A DNA stretch of 64,000 nucleotides from Burkholderiales bacterium (lineage in GTDB: Bacteria > Pseudomonadota > Gammaproteobacteria > Burkholderiales > Burkholderiaceae). Below the pieces are notes generated by a model. It searched no databases. It was not told the DNA's origin and saw nothing but the letters and a program-made list of their open reading frames with translations. The position numbers and the translations under genes are program-made. Where the stretch lies: NCBI GenBank assembly GCA_026225235.1, contig JAMFSK010000126.1:1-64000 (forward strand), read 5' to 3'. This document shows positions 1 through 10,505 of the stretch, piece by piece; within the stretch, counting starts at the first letter, position 1, and every line of letters begins with the position of its first letter.

Positions 1-494
1 AAGCCGATCAGCAGGTACGAGACGAGGCCCACCGCTTCCCAGCCGAAGAACAGCTGCAGGAAGTTGTTGCTCATCACGAGCATCAGCATCGAGAACGTGA
101 ACAGCGAGATGTACGAGAAGAAGCGCTCGTAGCCGATTTTTTCGTCGGCCATATAGCCGATCGTGTAGATGTGCACCATCAGTGACACGAAGGTCACCAC
201 GCACATCATCATCGCGGTCAGCGAGTCGACCAGGAAACCGACTTCGAATTTCAGCGTGCCCGCACCATAGGGCACGTGCATCCATTCGTAGATCGTGGCG
301 TTGAAGCTGGCGCCGCCGATCACGTCGAAGAGGACGATCGCAGACAGCACGAAGCTGATTGCGACGCCGAGGATCGTCACGCTATGCGCGCCAGCGCGGC
401 CGATCGCCTTGCCGGCAAGGCCGGCGATCAGCGAGCCGGCGAGAGGCGCGAGCGGGATCGCGAGCAGCAGGGTTTGATTGAGTGTCGTTGCCAT
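1..494 (-). CDS. nuoL: NADH-quinone oxidoreductase subunit L (5' part of gene, cut by window edge)
   Basis: Proton-pumping membrane subunit of respiratory complex I. Only the first 164 residues are visible; the gene continues beyond position 1. The ATG at 494 opens a protein starting MATTLNQTLLLAIPLAPLAG. It contains the conserved NuoL stretches VDSLTAMMMCVVTFVS and EAVGLVSYLLIGF at the visible end, with several hydrophobic segments as expected for the first transmembrane helices. It follows nuoK after 24 bases and is the last visible gene of the nuo operon. No strong Shine-Dalgarno lies before the start, but no other in-frame start preserves the NuoL N-terminus. Confidence 0.93.
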   Translation of the reverse strand, partial: MATTLNQTLLLAIPLAPLAGSLIAGLAGKAIGRAGAHSVTILGVAISFVLSAIVLFDVIGGASFNATIYEWMHVPYGAGTLKFEVGFLVDSLTAMMMCVVTFVSLMVHIYTIGYMADEKIGYERFFSYISLFTFSMLMLVMSNNFLQLFFGWEAVGLVSYLLIG

Positions 495-518
495 AACAGC
501 TTGTGATTCGCCCTTGAA

Positions 519-824
519 TTAGCCTTTGAGCTGGTCCAGATCTTCGACATTGATCGTGTCGAGATTGCGGAACAGCGTGACCAGGATCGCAAGGCCGATC
601 GCTGCTTCTGCGGCAGCGACGGTCAGCACGAAGAACACGAACACCTGCCCGTGAATGTCGCCGAGATAATGCGAGAACGCGACGAAATTCGTATTGACGG
701 CGAGCAGCATCAGCTCGATCGCCATCAGGATGATGATCACGTTACGGCGGTTCAGGAAAATGCCGACGATACTGATTGCAAACAGAATCGCGCCCAGAAC
801 CAGATAATGCGGAAGGGAGACCAT
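519..824 (-). CDS. nuoK: NADH-quinone oxidoreductase subunit K
   Basis: Small antiporter-like membrane subunit of complex I (MrpC homologue). The product is 101 residues, the usual NuoK length, starting [17 protein letters not shown]. Three transmembrane helices are evident. The conserved glutamates are visible in [12 protein letters not shown] and in the [13 protein letters not shown] segment. The open frame runs further upstream, but that extension lies inside nuoJ and has no NuoK similarity, so the ATG at 824 was chosen. It lies 17 bases after the nuoJ stop and 24 bases before nuoL. Confidence 0.95.
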   Translation of the reverse strand: MVSLPHYLVLGAILFAISIVGIFLNRRNVIIILMAIELMLLAVNTNFVAFSHYLGDIHGQVFVFFVLTVAAAEAAIGLAILVTLFRNLDTINVEDLDQLKG

Positions 825-841
825 GTCGGAGTGTCCTTTGC

Positions 842-1519
842 TCAGTGCACCGGGCCAGCGCCGGCGTTGCCGGGCGCTGCGGGGTCGTGGGACGGATCGC
901 CGGCCGCGTCGAATTCCGGCGCGTCTTCGGACGACATCTTGACGATGCGCACGCGATCCTTGGCCCGCACGCGCAGCTGGTCGGACACGACCTGGCGCTT
1001 GCTGTCCTTGCCATGCTTGAGCGTGAGCGCAAGCGCGGCGATGATCGCCACCAGCAGCACCAGGCCGGCGACTTCGAACGCGAAGATATAGTCGGTGTAG
1101 ATCAGCTTGCCGATGATCCGTGTGTTCGACCAGCCTTGCGCGGTCGCCGCGGCTTGCACCGGTTCGGCGATACCGGCATAGCCGTGCCACAGGATCAGGG
1201 CAGCCTCGATCACCATGATGCCGCCGATGATCGTCGCCACCGGCACGAAACGCTTGAAGTCCCGTCGCAGCACGTCAATGTTGATGTCGAGCATCATCAC
1301 CACGAACAGGAACAGCACCATCACGGCGCCGACGTAGACGAGCACCAGCAGGATCGCGAGAAACTCGGCCTGCAGCAGCATCCAGAGCGCGGCCGCGTTG
1401 AAGAACGCGAGCACGAGGAACAGCGCGGATTGCACCGGGTTGGGTGCAGTGATCACCCGCAGCGCGGAGATCACCAGCAGCGCCGCGAAGACATAGAACA
1501 GGACGGTCGTGAATTCCAT
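842..1519 (-). CDS. nuoJ: NADH-quinone oxidoreductase subunit J
   Basis: Membrane subunit of complex I (ND6 homologue). The 225-residue product begins [20 protein letters not shown] and has five hydrophobic helices. The conserved NuoJ segment [23 protein letters not shown] carries the pi-bulge helix (TM3) that takes part in coupling. The C-terminus (from about residue 170) is a charged cytoplasmic tail rich in Asp, Ala and Pro, longer than in E. coli but common in Burkholderiaceae. It lies between nuoI and nuoK. Confidence 0.95.
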   Translation of the reverse strand: MEFTTVLFYVFAALLVISALRVITAPNPVQSALFLVLAFFNAAALWMLLQAEFLAILLVLVYVGAVMVLFLFVVMMLDINIDVLRRDFKRFVPVATIIGGIMVIEAALILWHGYAGIAEPVQAAATAQGWSNTRIIGKLIYTDYIFAFEVAGLVLLVAIIAALALTLKHGKDSKRQVVSDQLRVRAKDRVRIVKMSSEDAPEFDAAGDPSHDPAAPGNAGAGPVH

Positions 1520-1585
1520 TTTTACCGGATCATCGTTGGACGGCTGCCAGGCAGCCGCCGGTGGATCGGAGAGTGTGTGACCGCA

Positions 1586-2077
1586 TCAACGGTACGGCGC
1601 ATCGGCCGCCTTGGCCGCTGCGATTTCCGTTTCGTAACGGTCGCCGACCGCGAGCAACATGTCCTTCGTGAAGTACAGGTCGCCGCGCTTTTCACCGTGG
1701 TACTCGAGGATGTGCGTTTCGACGATCGAATCGACCGGACAGCTCTCTTCGCAGAAACCGCAGAAGATGCACTTGGTCAGGTCGATGTCGTAACGCGTGG
1801 TCCGACGGGTGTTATCAGCGCGCGTTTCCGATTCGATCGTGATCGCCAGCGCCGGGCACACCGCTTCGCACAGCTTGCAGGCAATGCAGCGTTCCTCGCC
1901 GTTTTCGTAGCGGCGCAGCGCGTGCAGACCGCGGAAACGCGGCGAAATCGGCGTCTTCTCTTCCGGGAACTGCACCGTGATCTTGCGCGCGAACGTGTAC
2001 TTGCCCGTGAGGGCCATACCGCGCAGCAGCTCGGTCAGCAGGAAGGTGTTAAAGAAACTTTTGATGGAGGAAATCAT
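1586..2077 (-). CDS. nuoI: NADH-quinone oxidoreductase subunit I
   Basis: Peripheral-arm subunit of complex I carrying two [4Fe-4S] clusters (N6a and N6b). The 163-residue product shows both ferredoxin-type motifs, [12 protein letters not shown] and [12 protein letters not shown]. Each supplies four cysteines in the CxxCxxCxxxCP pattern. Length and the flanking block [14 protein letters not shown] match the family closely. It sits 14 bases downstream of nuoH in the operon and connects the soluble arm to NuoH at the membrane. Confidence 0.97.
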   Translation of the reverse strand: MISSIKSFFNTFLLTELLRGMALTGKYTFARKITVQFPEEKTPISPRFRGLHALRRYENGEERCIACKLCEAVCPALAITIESETRADNTRRTTRYDIDLTKCIFCGFCEESCPVDSIVETHILEYHGEKRGDLYFTKDMLLAVGDRYETEIAAAKAADAPYR

Positions 2078-2091
2078 GGTTCGGTCCGTCC

Positions 2092-3156
2092 TTACTTCCA
2101 GATATTCCAGGGCGACATGAGCCAGAAGCCGACGATCACCAGCCAGACCACCGACACCGGGATAAAGATCTTCCAGCCCAGACGCATGATCTGGTCATAA
2201 CGGTAACGCGGGAACGTGGCACGCACCCAGATGAACACCGACAACAGCGCGAAGACCTTCAGGACCAGCCAGAACACGCCGGGAATGAAGTCTAGGAAAC
2301 CGAACGGCGCCGACCAGCCCCCGAGGAACAGCGTCGCCGCGATCGCCGAAATCACGATCATGTTGATGTATTCACCCAGGAAAAACAGCGCAAACGCCAT
2401 CCCCGAGTAATCGATCATGTGGCCGGCCACGATTTCCGATTCGCCTTCCACCACGTCGAACGGATGCCGGTTGGTTTCGGCAATGCCCGAGATGAAGTAG
2501 ACGCCGAACATCGGCAGCAACGGCAGCCAGTTCCACGAGAGGAAATTGATGCCGTGACTCGCGAACATGCCGCGCTCTTGCGACATCACGATGTCCGAGA
2601 GGTTAAGGCTGCCCGAGGTCATCAGCACCACGACCAGCGCGAAGCCCATCGCGATTTCGTACGACACCATCTGCGCCGCGGCGCGCATCGCACCGAGGAA
2701 GGCGTACTTGGAGTTCGACGCCCAGCCCGCCAGGATCACGCCATACACGCCGACCGACGAGATCGACATCACATAGAGCAGGCCCGCGTTGATGTCGCCG
2801 AGCACCGCCTTGGCCTGGAACGGAATCACCGCCCACACCGCGAACGCCGGTGCGACGACCATGATCGGCGCAATGATGTAGAGCCATTTGGTCGACTGGG
2901 TCGGGTCGATGACTTCCTTGAGCAGCAGCTTCAGCACGTCGGCAATCGGCTGCAACAAGCCCATGGGGCCGACGCGATTCGGCCCGATCCGGACATGCAT
3001 CCAGCCGATCAGCTTACGTTCCCACAGGATCAGATAGGCCACGCACAACAGGATCGCCACCGCGACCACGAGAATGCGCACAAGTGCCCATACCGTCGGC
3101 CAGGCGACCCCGAGGGCCTGGCCCCCGACTGCGTTGATCGAATCGAACAAGCTCAT
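2092..3156 (-). CDS. nuoH: NADH-quinone oxidoreductase subunit H
   Basis: Membrane subunit of complex I (ND1 homologue) that forms part of the quinone-binding chamber. The product is 354 residues with about eight hydrophobic helices. The signature loop [18 protein letters not shown] is present, as is the conserved acidic loop segment around [20 protein letters not shown], which lines the quinone channel. The ATG at 3156 directly abuts the nuoG stop codon (3157-3159), so the two genes are probably translationally coupled. Confidence 0.97.
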   Translation of the reverse strand: MSLFDSINAVGGQALGVAWPTVWALVRILVVAVAILLCVAYLILWERKLIGWMHVRIGPNRVGPMGLLQPIADVLKLLLKEVIDPTQSTKWLYIIAPIMVVAPAFAVWAVIPFQAKAVLGDINAGLLYVMSISSVGVYGVILAGWASNSKYAFLGAMRAAAQMVSYEIAMGFALVVVLMTSGSLNLSDIVMSQERGMFASHGINFLSWNWLPLLPMFGVYFISGIAETNRHPFDVVEGESEIVAGHMIDYSGMAFALFFLGEYINMIVISAIAATLFLGGWSAPFGFLDFIPGVFWLVLKVFALLSVFIWVRATFPRYRYDQIMRLGWKIFIPVSVVWLVIVGFWLMSPWNIWK

Positions 3157-5493
3157 TTAGGCCTTCTCCACCACCAGTTCACCGAACATGCCGCCGAGCT
3201 GAGCGGAGGCGGTCGTCGCCGCCGGCACGCGTACCACGTTGGCCGGCAGGTTGTTGTCGAGCACCGCGGGCAGCGTCACGGACAGGTCGCCCTGCCGCAC
3301 GCGCACCGCGTCACCGTCTTTGAGGCCGAGACGTTCGAACAGATCGCCCGGCAGCGAAGCGCGCACCGCCGCTTTGGCTGCACGCGTGAGTTGCAGCGAT
3401 TCTGCCCGGCGCGCCATGGCATCGGCGTGATAGATCGGCACATCGGCGAGGCGTTCGACCGTGCCGTTCGCGGCGTGGCCATTGGCCTTGCTCAGCGACG
3501 GCCTGACCGACGTCAGGTTCGACAGCTTGGCCTCGATGTCGAGCGAACCCAGGGCCGCGTCACGGACCTGTTCCGACGTATCGAAGTCGAAGCCCTGCAG
3601 ACCCAGCACATTGCCCAGCACACGCAGCACCTTCCAGCCCGGACGCGTTTCGCCCAGCGGACGCACGACGCCGTTGAAGCTCTGCACGGTGCCTTCAGCG
3701 TTGACGAAGGTGCCCGAGGTTTCGGTGAACGGCGCGATCGGCAGCATCACGTCCGCATACTCGTTGCCATGCTTGAACGCTGACAGCGAGACCACCATCT
3801 CGGCGCGGTTCAATGCGGCGAGCGCTTGTTGCGGGTTCGCGGTATCGAATTCGGCTTCGACGTTGAGCAGCACATAGGCCTTGCGAGCGTCGGCGAAAGC
3901 CTGAGCGGCATTCAAACCACCCTCGCCCGGCAATGCGCCGACAAGGTGTGCGCCGACCGTGTTACCCGCTTCGGTCAGGAAACCGAGCGTGGCGCCCGTC
4001 GTGTCGGCGATAAACTGTGCAGCGGCATGAATCAGCGCGAACTCCGGATGCTGAACGGCAGCATTACCAATCAGCACGACCCGGTTCTCGCCACCCACCA
4101 GCGAGTGCGCGGCGGTGCGGCCGTCGTCGGACACCTTCGCATCGGCGAACGCAGCCGGTGCATCGACGCCCTTCGCTTCCGCGACCGCGGCAGCGATGCC
4201 CGCGAGTTCTGCGACCCAGCCCGACGGCGCGACCACGACACGACGTGCGGTCGGGATCAGCGAATCGTCGCCGGTGGCGTTGAGCAGCGTGATCTTTGCA
4301 CCACTGCGTGCGGCCTGACGCAGACGCGCAGCGAACAAGGCGTGATCGCGGCGCAGGAAGGAGCCGATCACCAGTGCGGCATCGACCGTGCTCAGATCCG
4401 CGATCGGCAAGCCGAGCCACGGCGTCGCGCCGGCCGGCGCGCTGAAGTCCGACTGACGCAGGCGGAAGTCGACGTTCGGCGTACCGAGGCCATTCGCCAG
4501 CTTCTTGAGCAGGAACAGTTCTTCGAGGGTGCTGTGCGGGCTGGCAAGCGCGGCAATCGAGGCGGCGCCATGCTCGGCCTTGATGTTGCCCAGGCCATTG
4601 GCGACGTATTCGAGCGCGGTCTGCCAGTCGACTTCACGCCATTCGTTGCCCTGCTTGAGCATCGGCTGCGTGAGGCGGTCTTCGCTATTGAGCGCTTCGT
4701 ACGAGAAGCGATCCTTATCGGAGATCCAGCATTCGTTGATCGCTTCGTTCTCGAGCGGCAGCACGCGCATCACGCGGTTGTTCTTGACCTGCACGATCAC
4801 GTTCGCGCCGGTGCCGTCATGCGGGCTCACCGACTTGCGACGCGACAGCTCCCAGGTGCGGGCGCTGTAGCGAAACGGCTTCGAGGTCAACGCACCGACC
4901 GGGCACAGGTCGATCATGTTGCCCGAGAGTTCCGAGTCCACCGAGTTGCCGACGAACGAGGTGATTTCCGAGTGTTCGCCACGACCGAGCATGCCGAGTT
5001 CCATCACCCCGGCCACTTCCTGGCCGAAGCGCACGCAGCGCGTGCAGTGAATGCAGCGCGTCATCTCTTCCATCGAAATCAGCGGGCCGACATTCTTGTG
5101 GAACACCACCCGCTTTTCTTCGTTGTAGCGCGAGGCCGACTTGCCGTAGCCGACCGCGAGATCCTGGAGCTGGCATTCGCCGCCCTGGTCGCAGATCGGG
5201 CAATCGAGCGGGTGGTTGATCAGGAGGAATTCCATGACCGACTGCTGCGCCTTGATCGCCTTGTCGGACTTGGTCCGCACGATCATGCCGGCAGCCACCG
5301 GGGTGGCGCAGGCAGGCACCGCCTTGGGCACTTTTTCGACTTCCACCAAACACATGCGGCAGTTCGCCGCGATCGACAGCTTCTTGTGATAGCAGAAATG
5401 CGGGATGTAGGTGTCCACCTTGTGGGCAGCCTGGATCACCATGCTGCCTGCAGGAACCTCAACCTTCTTGCCGTCTATTTCGAGTTCAACCAT
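3157..5493 (-). CDS. nuoG: NADH-quinone oxidoreductase subunit G
   Basis: Iron-sulfur subunit of the NADH dehydrogenase module of complex I. The start at 5493 gives a 778-residue protein beginning MVELEIDGKKVEVPAGS; the 13 codons upstream have no similarity and overlap nuoF. The N-terminal plant-type 2Fe-2S domain is visible in CYHKKLSIAANCRMC, then the CPICDQGGECQLQD and CIHCTRCVRF cluster motifs, and a molybdopterin-oxidoreductase-like region from about residue 220. The C-terminal third is diverged and degenerate for molybdopterin binding, as is usual in NuoG. The gene follows nuoF after 8 bases. Confidence 0.96.
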   Translation of the reverse strand: MVELEIDGKKVEVPAGSMVIQAAHKVDTYIPHFCYHKKLSIAANCRMCLVEVEKVPKAVPACATPVAAGMIVRTKSDKAIKAQQSVMEFLLINHPLDCPICDQGGECQLQDLAVGYGKSASRYNEEKRVVFHKNVGPLISMEEMTRCIHCTRCVRFGQEVAGVMELGMLGRGEHSEITSFVGNSVDSELSGNMIDLCPVGALTSKPFRYSARTWELSRRKSVSPHDGTGANVIVQVKNNRVMRVLPLENEAINECWISDKDRFSYEALNSEDRLTQPMLKQGNEWREVDWQTALEYVANGLGNIKAEHGAASIAALASPHSTLEELFLLKKLANGLGTPNVDFRLRQSDFSAPAGATPWLGLPIADLSTVDAALVIGSFLRRDHALFAARLRQAARSGAKITLLNATGDDSLIPTARRVVVAPSGWVAELAGIAAAVAEAKGVDAPAAFADAKVSDDGRTAAHSLVGGENRVVLIGNAAVQHPEFALIHAAAQFIADTTGATLGFLTEAGNTVGAHLVGALPGEGGLNAAQAFADARKAYVLLNVEAEFDTANPQQALAALNRAEMVVSLSAFKHGNEYADVMLPIAPFTETSGTFVNAEGTVQSFNGVVRPLGETRPGWKVLRVLGNVLGLQGFDFDTSEQVRDAALGSLDIEAKLSNLTSVRPSLSKANGHAANGTVERLADVPIYHADAMARRAESLQLTRAAKAAVRASLPGDLFERLGLKDGDAVRVRQGDLSVTLPAVLDNNLPANVVRVPAATTASAQLGGMFGELVVEKA

Positions 5494-5501
5494 GATCTGA
5501 C

Positions 5502-6803
5502 TCAGGCGAGTGCTTCGGCCGGCACAAGACAATGCTTGTGTTCGACGTGATATTCGAATTCGTCCCAGAAGTGCTTCAGCATGCCGCGCACCGGCATGGC
5601 CGCCGCGTCGCCGAGCGCACAGATGGTGCGACCCATGATGTTTTCCGCAACCGAGTTCAGCAGGTCGAGGTCTTCCTTGCGGCCCTGGCCGTGTTCGATC
5701 CGGTGCACCACCCGATAGAGCCAGCCCGTCCCTTCACGGCAGGGCGTGCACTGGCCGCACGATTCCTCGAAGTAGAAGTACGACAGGCGCAACAGCGAGC
5801 GCACCATGCAGCGCGTCTCGTCCATCACGATCACCGCGCCGGAACCGAGCATCGAGCCGGCCTTGGCGATCGAGTCATAGTCGAGATCGGTATTCATCAT
5901 CATCTCGCCCGGAATCACAGGCGCCGACGAACCACCGGGGATCACGGCCTTGATCTGCCTGCCGCCGCGCATGCCGCCGGCGAGCTCGAGCAGCTTCGCG
6001 AACGGCGTGCCGAGCGGCACTTCGTAGTTGCCCGGACGCTCGACATCACCCGCGATCGAAAAGATCTTCGAGCCGCCATTGTTCGGCTTGCCCATCTCGA
6101 GGTATTTCTGCGGACCGATCGCCAGCAGGAACGGCACCGCGGCAAACGTTTCGGTGTTGTTGATCGTGGTCGGCTTGCCGAACAGACCGAAGCTGGCCGG
6201 GAATGGCGGCTTGAAACGCGGCTGGCCCTTCTTGCCTTCGAGCGACTCGAGCAGCGCCGTTTCTTCGCCGCAAATATAGGCGCCGTAACCGTGGTGAGCG
6301 TGGAGTTCGAACGAGAAACCCGAGTTCAGGATGTTCGCGCCGAGCAGTCCGGCAGCGCGGGCCTGGTCAAGCGCTTCTTCAAAGCGCAGGTATTCGGACC
6401 AAATTTCGCCGTGGATGTAATTGTATCCAACGGTGATGCCCATCGCGTACGCGCCGATGATCATGCCTTCGATCAGCGCATGCGGGTTGTAGCGCAGGAT
6501 GTCGCGGTCCTTGAACGTGCCCGGTTCGCCTTCGTCCGAATTGCAGACGAGATACTTCTGGCCCGGGAACTGACGCGGCATGAAGCTCCACTTGAGGCCG
6601 GTCGGGAAGCCCGCACCGCCACGGCCACGCAGGCCCGACGCCTTGACGTCGGCAATCACCTGCTCAGGGGGAATCTTCTCTTCGAGAATCTTGCGCAGCT
6701 GCGCATAGCCGCCGCGTGCCACGTAGTCTTCGAGACCCCAGTTCTCGCCGTTCAGGCCGGCAAGGATCAGCGGATCAATATGGCGATCGTGCAGGGATGT
6801 CAT
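5502..6803 (-). CDS. nuoF: NADH-quinone oxidoreductase subunit F
   Basis: Catalytic subunit of complex I that binds NADH and FMN and carries the N3 [4Fe-4S] cluster. The 433-residue protein shows the glycine-rich nucleotide-binding motif [16 protein letters not shown], the second glycine-rich NADH/FMN region and the cluster motif [16 protein letters not shown] further cysteine lies in the C-terminal [12 protein letters not shown] region. Its start codon overlaps the nuoE stop by 4 bases, implying translational coupling within the dehydrogenase module. Confidence 0.97.
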   Translation of the reverse strand: MTSLHDRHIDPLILAGLNGENWGLEDYVARGGYAQLRKILEEKIPPEQVIADVKASGLRGRGGAGFPTGLKWSFMPRQFPGQKYLVCNSDEGEPGTFKDRDILRYNPHALIEGMIIGAYAMGITVGYNYIHGEIWSEYLRFEEALDQARAAGLLGANILNSGFSFELHAHHGYGAYICGEETALLESLEGKKGQPRFKPPFPASFGLFGKPTTINNTETFAAVPFLLAIGPQKYLEMGKPNNGGSKIFSIAGDVERPGNYEVPLGTPFAKLLELAGGMRGGRQIKAVIPGGSSAPVIPGEMMMNTDLDYDSIAKAGSMLGSGAVIVMDETRCMVRSLLRLSYFYFEESCGQCTPCREGTGWLYRVVHRIEHGQGRKEDLDLLNSVAENIMGRTICALGDAAAMPVRGMLKHFWDEFEYHVEHKHCLVPAEALA

Positions 6804-7276
6804 TTGGATAGTTCCTCGAGCATCTGGTCGATCTTCTCGCGGCTCATGAAGCTACACATCTTCGTGTTGTTGAGGATCATCACCGGCGCGTCACCACATG
6901 CGCCCATGCATTCGCCTTCCTTGAGCGTGAACTTGCCGTCGGCGGTCGTCTCGTTGAAGCCGATGCCGAGCTTTTTCTTTATGTAGTTCGCCGCGTCCTC
7001 GCCGCCCGAGAGCTGGCAAGGCAGGTTCGTGCAGATCGTGATCTTCGACTTGCCGACTGGCGCGGTGTTGTACATCGTGTAGAAGGTCGCGACTTCCTGC
7101 ACCGCGATCGCGGGCATGCCGAGATAGTCGGCCACGGCCTTCATGACGTCGGGCGACAGCCAGCCGTGCTCACCCTGCGCAACCGCCAGGGCGTGCATCA
7201 CCGCAGACTGCTTCTGATCCGCGGGGTACTTCGCCACCGCGCGATCGATTTGTTTAAGGGCTTCAGCAGAGAGCAT
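6800..7276 (-). CDS. nuoE: NADH-quinone oxidoreductase subunit E
   Basis: Thioredoxin-fold 2Fe-2S (N1a) subunit of complex I. The 158-residue product has the four cluster cysteines in [10 protein letters not shown] and [12 protein letters not shown], and the N-terminal helical block ([20 protein letters not shown]) typical of NuoE/HoxE proteins. Its 3' end overlaps the nuoF start by 4 bases, and it begins 15 bases after the nuoD stop. Confidence 0.97.
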   Translation of the reverse strand: MLSAEALKQIDRAVAKYPADQKQSAVMHALAVAQGEHGWLSPDVMKAVADYLGMPAIAVQEVATFYTMYNTAPVGKSKITICTNLPCQLSGGEDAANYIKKKLGIGFNETTADGKFTLKEGECMGACGDAPVMILNNTKMCSFMSREKIDQMLEELSK

Positions 7277-7291
7277 TTTGAACCTTCAGTC

Positions 7292-8545
7292 TTAGCGGTC
7301 GACTTCGCCGAACACGATGTCCTGTGTACCGATGATCGTCACCGCATCGGCAATCATGTGGCCCCGGGCCATTTCGTCGAGCGACGACAGGTGAGCAAAC
7401 CCTGGTGCGCGAATCTTCAGTCGGTAAGGCTTGTTCGCCCCATCCGACACGAGGTAGATACCGAACTCGCCCTTCGGGTGTTCGACGGCCGCATAGGTTT
7501 CGCCTTCGGGCACGTGGAAGCCTTCGGTGAAGAGCTTGAAATGGTGGATCAGCTCTTCCATGTTCGACTTCATGGCCACGCGCGTGGGCGGCGTGACCTT
7601 GTGGTTGTCGATCATGACCGGACCCGGATTCTTGCGCAGCCACTCGACGCACTGGCGCACGAGCTTGGTCGACTGGCGCATTTCTTCAACACGCACGAGA
7701 TAGCGGTCGTAGCAGTCGCCATTGACGCCGACCGGGATATCGAAATCGAGCTTGTCATAGACTTCGTAGGGCTGCTTCTTGCGCAGATCCCATTCGATGC
7801 CTGAGCCACGCAGCATCGGACCCGACATGCCCAGCGCGAGGGCACGCTCCGGCGTCACCACGCCAATGCCGACCAGGCGCTGTTTCCAGATCCGGTTGTC
7901 GGTCAGCAGCGTTTCATATTCGTCGATATGGCTGGGGAAACGTTGGGCGAAATCGTCGATGAAGTCGAGCAGCGAACCTTGACGGTTCTCGTTCATCTTC
8001 GACAGGGCCTTCGCATTGCGGATCTTCGAGGCCTTGTACTGCGGCATCGAATCCGGCAGGTCGCGATAGACACCGCCCGGGCGATAGTAGGCCGCATGCA
8101 TGCGCGCGCCCGAGACCGCCTCGTAGACGTCCATCAGGTCTTCGCGTTCGCGGAAGGCGTAGAGGAACACCGCCATCGCGCCGACGTCGAGCGCATGCGC
8201 GCCGATCCACATCAGGTGGTTCAGCAGGCGCGTCACTTCGTCGAACATCACGCGGATGTACTTCGCGCGCTCGGGTACATCGATGCCGAGCAGCTTCTCG
8301 ATCGCCATCACGTACGCATGCTCATTGACCATCATCGACACATAGTCGAGACGGTCCATGTAGGGCACGGACTGGATAAAGGTCTTGTTTTCGGCGAGCT
8401 TCTCGGTCGCACGATGCAGCAGGCCGATGTGCGGATCGGCGCGCTGGATCACTTCACCGTCGAGCTCGAGCACGAGGCGCAGCACACCGTGCGCGGCCGG
8501 GTGCTGGGGACCGAAGTTGAGCGTGTAGTTTTTGATGTCAGCCAT
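7292..8545 (-). CDS. nuoD: NADH-quinone oxidoreductase subunit D
   Basis: The 49-kDa-type subunit of complex I, homologous to the large subunit of NiFe hydrogenases, forms the quinone site with NuoB. The 417-residue protein starts [20 protein letters not shown], containing the conserved [12 protein letters not shown] loop. It ends with the characteristic DIVFGEVDR. The region [16 protein letters not shown] contains the conserved quinone-site loop. NuoC and NuoD are separate here, as in other beta-proteobacteria, unlike the fused E. coli form. It lies 36 bases after nuoC. Confidence 0.97.
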   Translation of the reverse strand: MADIKNYTLNFGPQHPAAHGVLRLVLELDGEVIQRADPHIGLLHRATEKLAENKTFIQSVPYMDRLDYVSMMVNEHAYVMAIEKLLGIDVPERAKYIRVMFDEVTRLLNHLMWIGAHALDVGAMAVFLYAFREREDLMDVYEAVSGARMHAAYYRPGGVYRDLPDSMPQYKASKIRNAKALSKMNENRQGSLLDFIDDFAQRFPSHIDEYETLLTDNRIWKQRLVGIGVVTPERALALGMSGPMLRGSGIEWDLRKKQPYEVYDKLDFDIPVGVNGDCYDRYLVRVEEMRQSTKLVRQCVEWLRKNPGPVMIDNHKVTPPTRVAMKSNMEELIHHFKLFTEGFHVPEGETYAAVEHPKGEFGIYLVSDGANKPYRLKIRAPGFAHLSSLDEMARGHMIADAVTIIGTQDIVFGEVDR

Positions 8546-8581
8546 GGCGGGAACCTAGTGTGGGGTGCTGGCCTGGAGGCC

Positions 8582-9184
8582 TCAATGCTTGAGACCGCCG
8601 TAACGATCTTCGCGGATCACGCGCGGCGTGATTTCGCGAGGCTCGATCGTCACGGGCTGATACACCACGCGTTTTTCTTCCGGGTCGTAGCGCATTTCGA
8701 CATACCCCGACAGCGGGAAGTCCTTGCGGAACGGATGACCAATAAAGCCATAGTCGGTCAGGATCCGGCGCAGGTCCGGATGGCCTTCGAAGATGATGCC
8801 GAACAGATCGAACGCTTCGCGTTCGAACCAGTTCACACCATTCCAGATATCGATCACCGACGGCACGATCGGCATGTCGTCCTGTTCGGCAAACACGCGC
8901 ACGCGCACACGCCAGTTGTGGGTGATCGACAGCAGATGCAGCACCGCGGCAAAACGCGGGCCGTCATAGGCGCCGTCGCCGAAGGCGAGGTAGTCGACGC
9001 CGGCAACGTCCATGCACTGCTCGAAGCGCAGCGTCGGATCATCACGCAGTTGCGTACAGACGGCCAGATAATCCGCCGGCTTGACGACCACGGTCAACTG
9101 GTCCAGGTCCTCGGTCACGCTCTGCAGGCGGCCGCCAAAGGCCGCCTCGAGATTGGACTTCAGGGTCTCGAGTTTACTAGTCAT
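8582..9184 (-). CDS. nuoC: NADH-quinone oxidoreductase subunit C
   Basis: The 30-kDa-type peripheral-arm subunit of complex I. The 200-residue product carries the family signature [20 protein letters not shown] followed by [19 protein letters not shown]. It has no cofactor and stabilises the contact between NuoD and NuoI. It starts 14 bases after the nuoB stop. The N-terminal 60 residues are less conserved, as is usual. Confidence 0.96.
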   Translation of the reverse strand: MTSKLETLKSNLEAAFGGRLQSVTEDLDQLTVVVKPADYLAVCTQLRDDPTLRFEQCMDVAGVDYLAFGDGAYDGPRFAAVLHLLSITHNWRVRVRVFAEQDDMPIVPSVIDIWNGVNWFEREAFDLFGIIFEGHPDLRRILTDYGFIGHPFRKDFPLSGYVEMRYDPEEKRVVYQPVTIEPREITPRVIREDRYGGLKH

Positions 9185-9198
9185 GATGGAGGCTCGGC

Positions 9199-9678
9199 TT
9201 ACTGGCGGGCGATGGTGCTGGTGCGGCGAATTTTCGCCTGCAGCTGGATGATCCCGTAGACGAGCGCTTCGGCCGTCGGCGGACAGCCCGGCACGTAGAC
9301 GTCGACCGGAACGATGCGATCACAACCGCGCACTACCGAATACGAATAGTGGTAGTAGCCGCCGCCGTTTGCGCACGAGCCCATCGAGATGACCCAGCGA
9401 GGCTCGGCCATCTGGTCGTAGACCTTGCGCAGCGCCGGCGCCATCTTGTTGCATAGCGTACCGGCGACGATCATCACATCCGACTGGCGCGGGCTCGGAC
9501 GGAACACCACGCCAAAACGGTCGAGGTCATAACGGGCGGCGCCCGCATGCATCATCTCGACCGCACAACATGCAAGACCAAACGTCATCGGCCACAGGGA
9601 GCCGGTGCGCGTCCAGTTAATCAGCTTGTCAGCCGTGGTGGTGACAAACCCTTCCTTCAAGACCCCTTCGATACTCAT
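9199..9678 (-). CDS. nuoB: NADH-quinone oxidoreductase subunit B
   Basis: The PSST-type subunit of complex I, which binds the terminal [4Fe-4S] cluster N2 that passes electrons to quinone. The start at 9678 gives the usual 159-residue protein beginning [19 protein letters not shown]. An in-frame upstream ATG at 9702 adds eight residues without family support. The cluster ligands are visible: the tandem cysteines of [10 protein letters not shown], then GSCANGGG and [12 protein letters not shown]. It begins 78 bases after the nuoA stop, the widest gap in the visible operon. Confidence 0.97.
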   Translation of the reverse strand: MSIEGVLKEGFVTTTADKLINWTRTGSLWPMTFGLACCAVEMMHAGAARYDLDRFGVVFRPSPRQSDVMIVAGTLCNKMAPALRKVYDQMAEPRWVISMGSCANGGGYYHYSYSVVRGCDRIVPVDVYVPGCPPTAEALVYGIIQLQAKIRRTSTIARQ

Positions 9679-9756
9679 TTGCCATTCGCTCCAGGCAGAC
9701 ATCCGGGCCGGAGACTGGCTCCCCCCGCAACGCCCGCATCGGTCATGCTACGCGCG

Positions 9757-10116
9757 TCATTCCCAATCGAGACCGCCCTTTCTCCAGATGTACGCGAAGC
9801 CGAGCAGGAATTCGAGCAGGAAGATCATCATTGCGATGAATCCAGGCCAGCCGATATCCCTCAGCGCCACGCCCCATGGAAAGAGGAAGGCAGTTTCAAG
9901 ATCGAAAATGATGAAGAGGATTGCAACGAGGTAGTAACGGACGTCGAACTTCATCCGGGCGTCCTCGAACGCTTCGAAGCCACACTCGTACGGTGCGTTC
10001 TTCGCGCTGTCCGGCTTGTTCGGGCCAAGAACCTTGCCCACGCCGATCAACGCCATGCCCAGACCGACGCCCACGAGAATGAACAGCAAAACGGGGAAAT
10101 AGGGTGCGAGGTTCAC
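9757..10116 (-). CDS. nuoA: NADH-quinone oxidoreductase subunit A
   Basis: First gene of the nuo operon, encoding a small membrane subunit (ND3 homologue) of complex I. The 119-residue protein has three transmembrane helices. The conserved loop [23 protein letters not shown] contains the cysteine whose accessibility changes in the active/deactive transition in homologues. The sequence upstream (10117-10222) lies beyond the tRNA-Leu terminator, so the operon needs its own promoter there. I could not identify convincing -35 and -10 boxes. Confidence 0.96.
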   Translation of the reverse strand: MNLAPYFPVLLFILVGVGLGMALIGVGKVLGPNKPDSAKNAPYECGFEAFEDARMKFDVRYYLVAILFIIFDLETAFLFPWGVALRDIGWPGFIAMMIFLLEFLLGFAYIWRKGGLDWE

Positions 10117-10222
10117 GGCTATCCTCTGTCGGTTGGTTCAGAGTGCCAGCCGCAACTGATGCTACGGCCGGATGATTCAAGCCGTGCCAAGACCTAGTAA
10201 AAAGGTCGGAGATCACGGCCTT

Positions 10223-10270
10223 GAAAAAAACAATGCCAGCCAAGCACTCAAGCATCTGGCTGGCATTTAT
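10223..10270 (-). terminator. Rho-independent terminator of tRNA-Leu
   Basis: A hairpin with an 11-base stem (arms 10232-10242 and 10256-10266, core ATGCCAGCCA / TGGCTGGCAT) is followed on the minus strand by a run of seven T. It lies just downstream of tRNA-Leu and upstream of nuoA, separating the two transcription units. Confidence 0.85.
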
Positions 10271-10277
10271 TTTTGAT

Positions 10278-10362
10278 TGGTGCCGACGGCGAGACTCGAA
10301 CTCGCACAGCTTGCGCCACTACCCCCTCAAGATAGCGTGTCTACCAATTTCACCACGTCGGC
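10278..10362 (-). tRNA. tRNA-Leu (anticodon GAG)
   Basis: An 85-base type II tRNA with encoded CCA. The acceptor stem is GCCGACG / CGTCGGC and the anticodon stem CTATC / GGTAG encloses the loop TTGAGGG, so the anticodon is GAG (reads CUC and CUU). A long variable arm and a T arm GCGAG-TTCGAGT-CTCGC are present, as expected for leucine tRNAs. It has its own promoter upstream and a strong terminator downstream. Confidence 0.96.
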
Positions 10363-10430
10363 ACTACCGCGCTCTGCCCTGCACACCGCCGCTTTATTTG
10401 CGGTTGGGACCGAACGCTTTCAAGACCAAG

Positions 10431-10459
10431 ATTGTAACGGGTTGTTCCCGATTGTTCAA
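10431..10459 (-). promoter_or_regulatory. sigma-70 promoter of tRNA-Leu
   Basis: On the minus strand a -35 box TTGAAC (10454-10459) and a -10 box TACAAT (10431-10436) are separated by exactly 17 bases. The predicted start site is about 60 bases upstream of the mature tRNA 5' end. This lies just downstream of the secG stop codon, so the tRNA can be transcribed independently of secG. Confidence 0.7.
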
Positions 10460-10505
10460 CGCTGCAATGTACAGTTTGTTTAAAAATTCTCGTGTACAGC
10501 GAGCG

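Noticed and set aside
776..2200. Long plus-strand open frame of 474 codons antisense to nuoJ-nuoI
   Set aside because: It mirrors well-conserved nuo genes, its translation is rich in Arg/His/Asp as expected for a shadow frame in GC-rich DNA, and it has no recognisable family.
3826..5550. 574-codon plus-strand frame antisense to nuoG
   Set aside because: Shadow of nuoG; low-complexity charged translation without domain features.
5532..6986. 484-codon plus-strand frame antisense to nuoF
   Set aside because: Shadow of nuoF, which has all expected cofactor motifs.
10150..10190. TTGGCACG-like sequence on the minus strand before nuoA, as a sigma-54 promoter
   Set aside because: The -12 GC element is not at the correct spacing.
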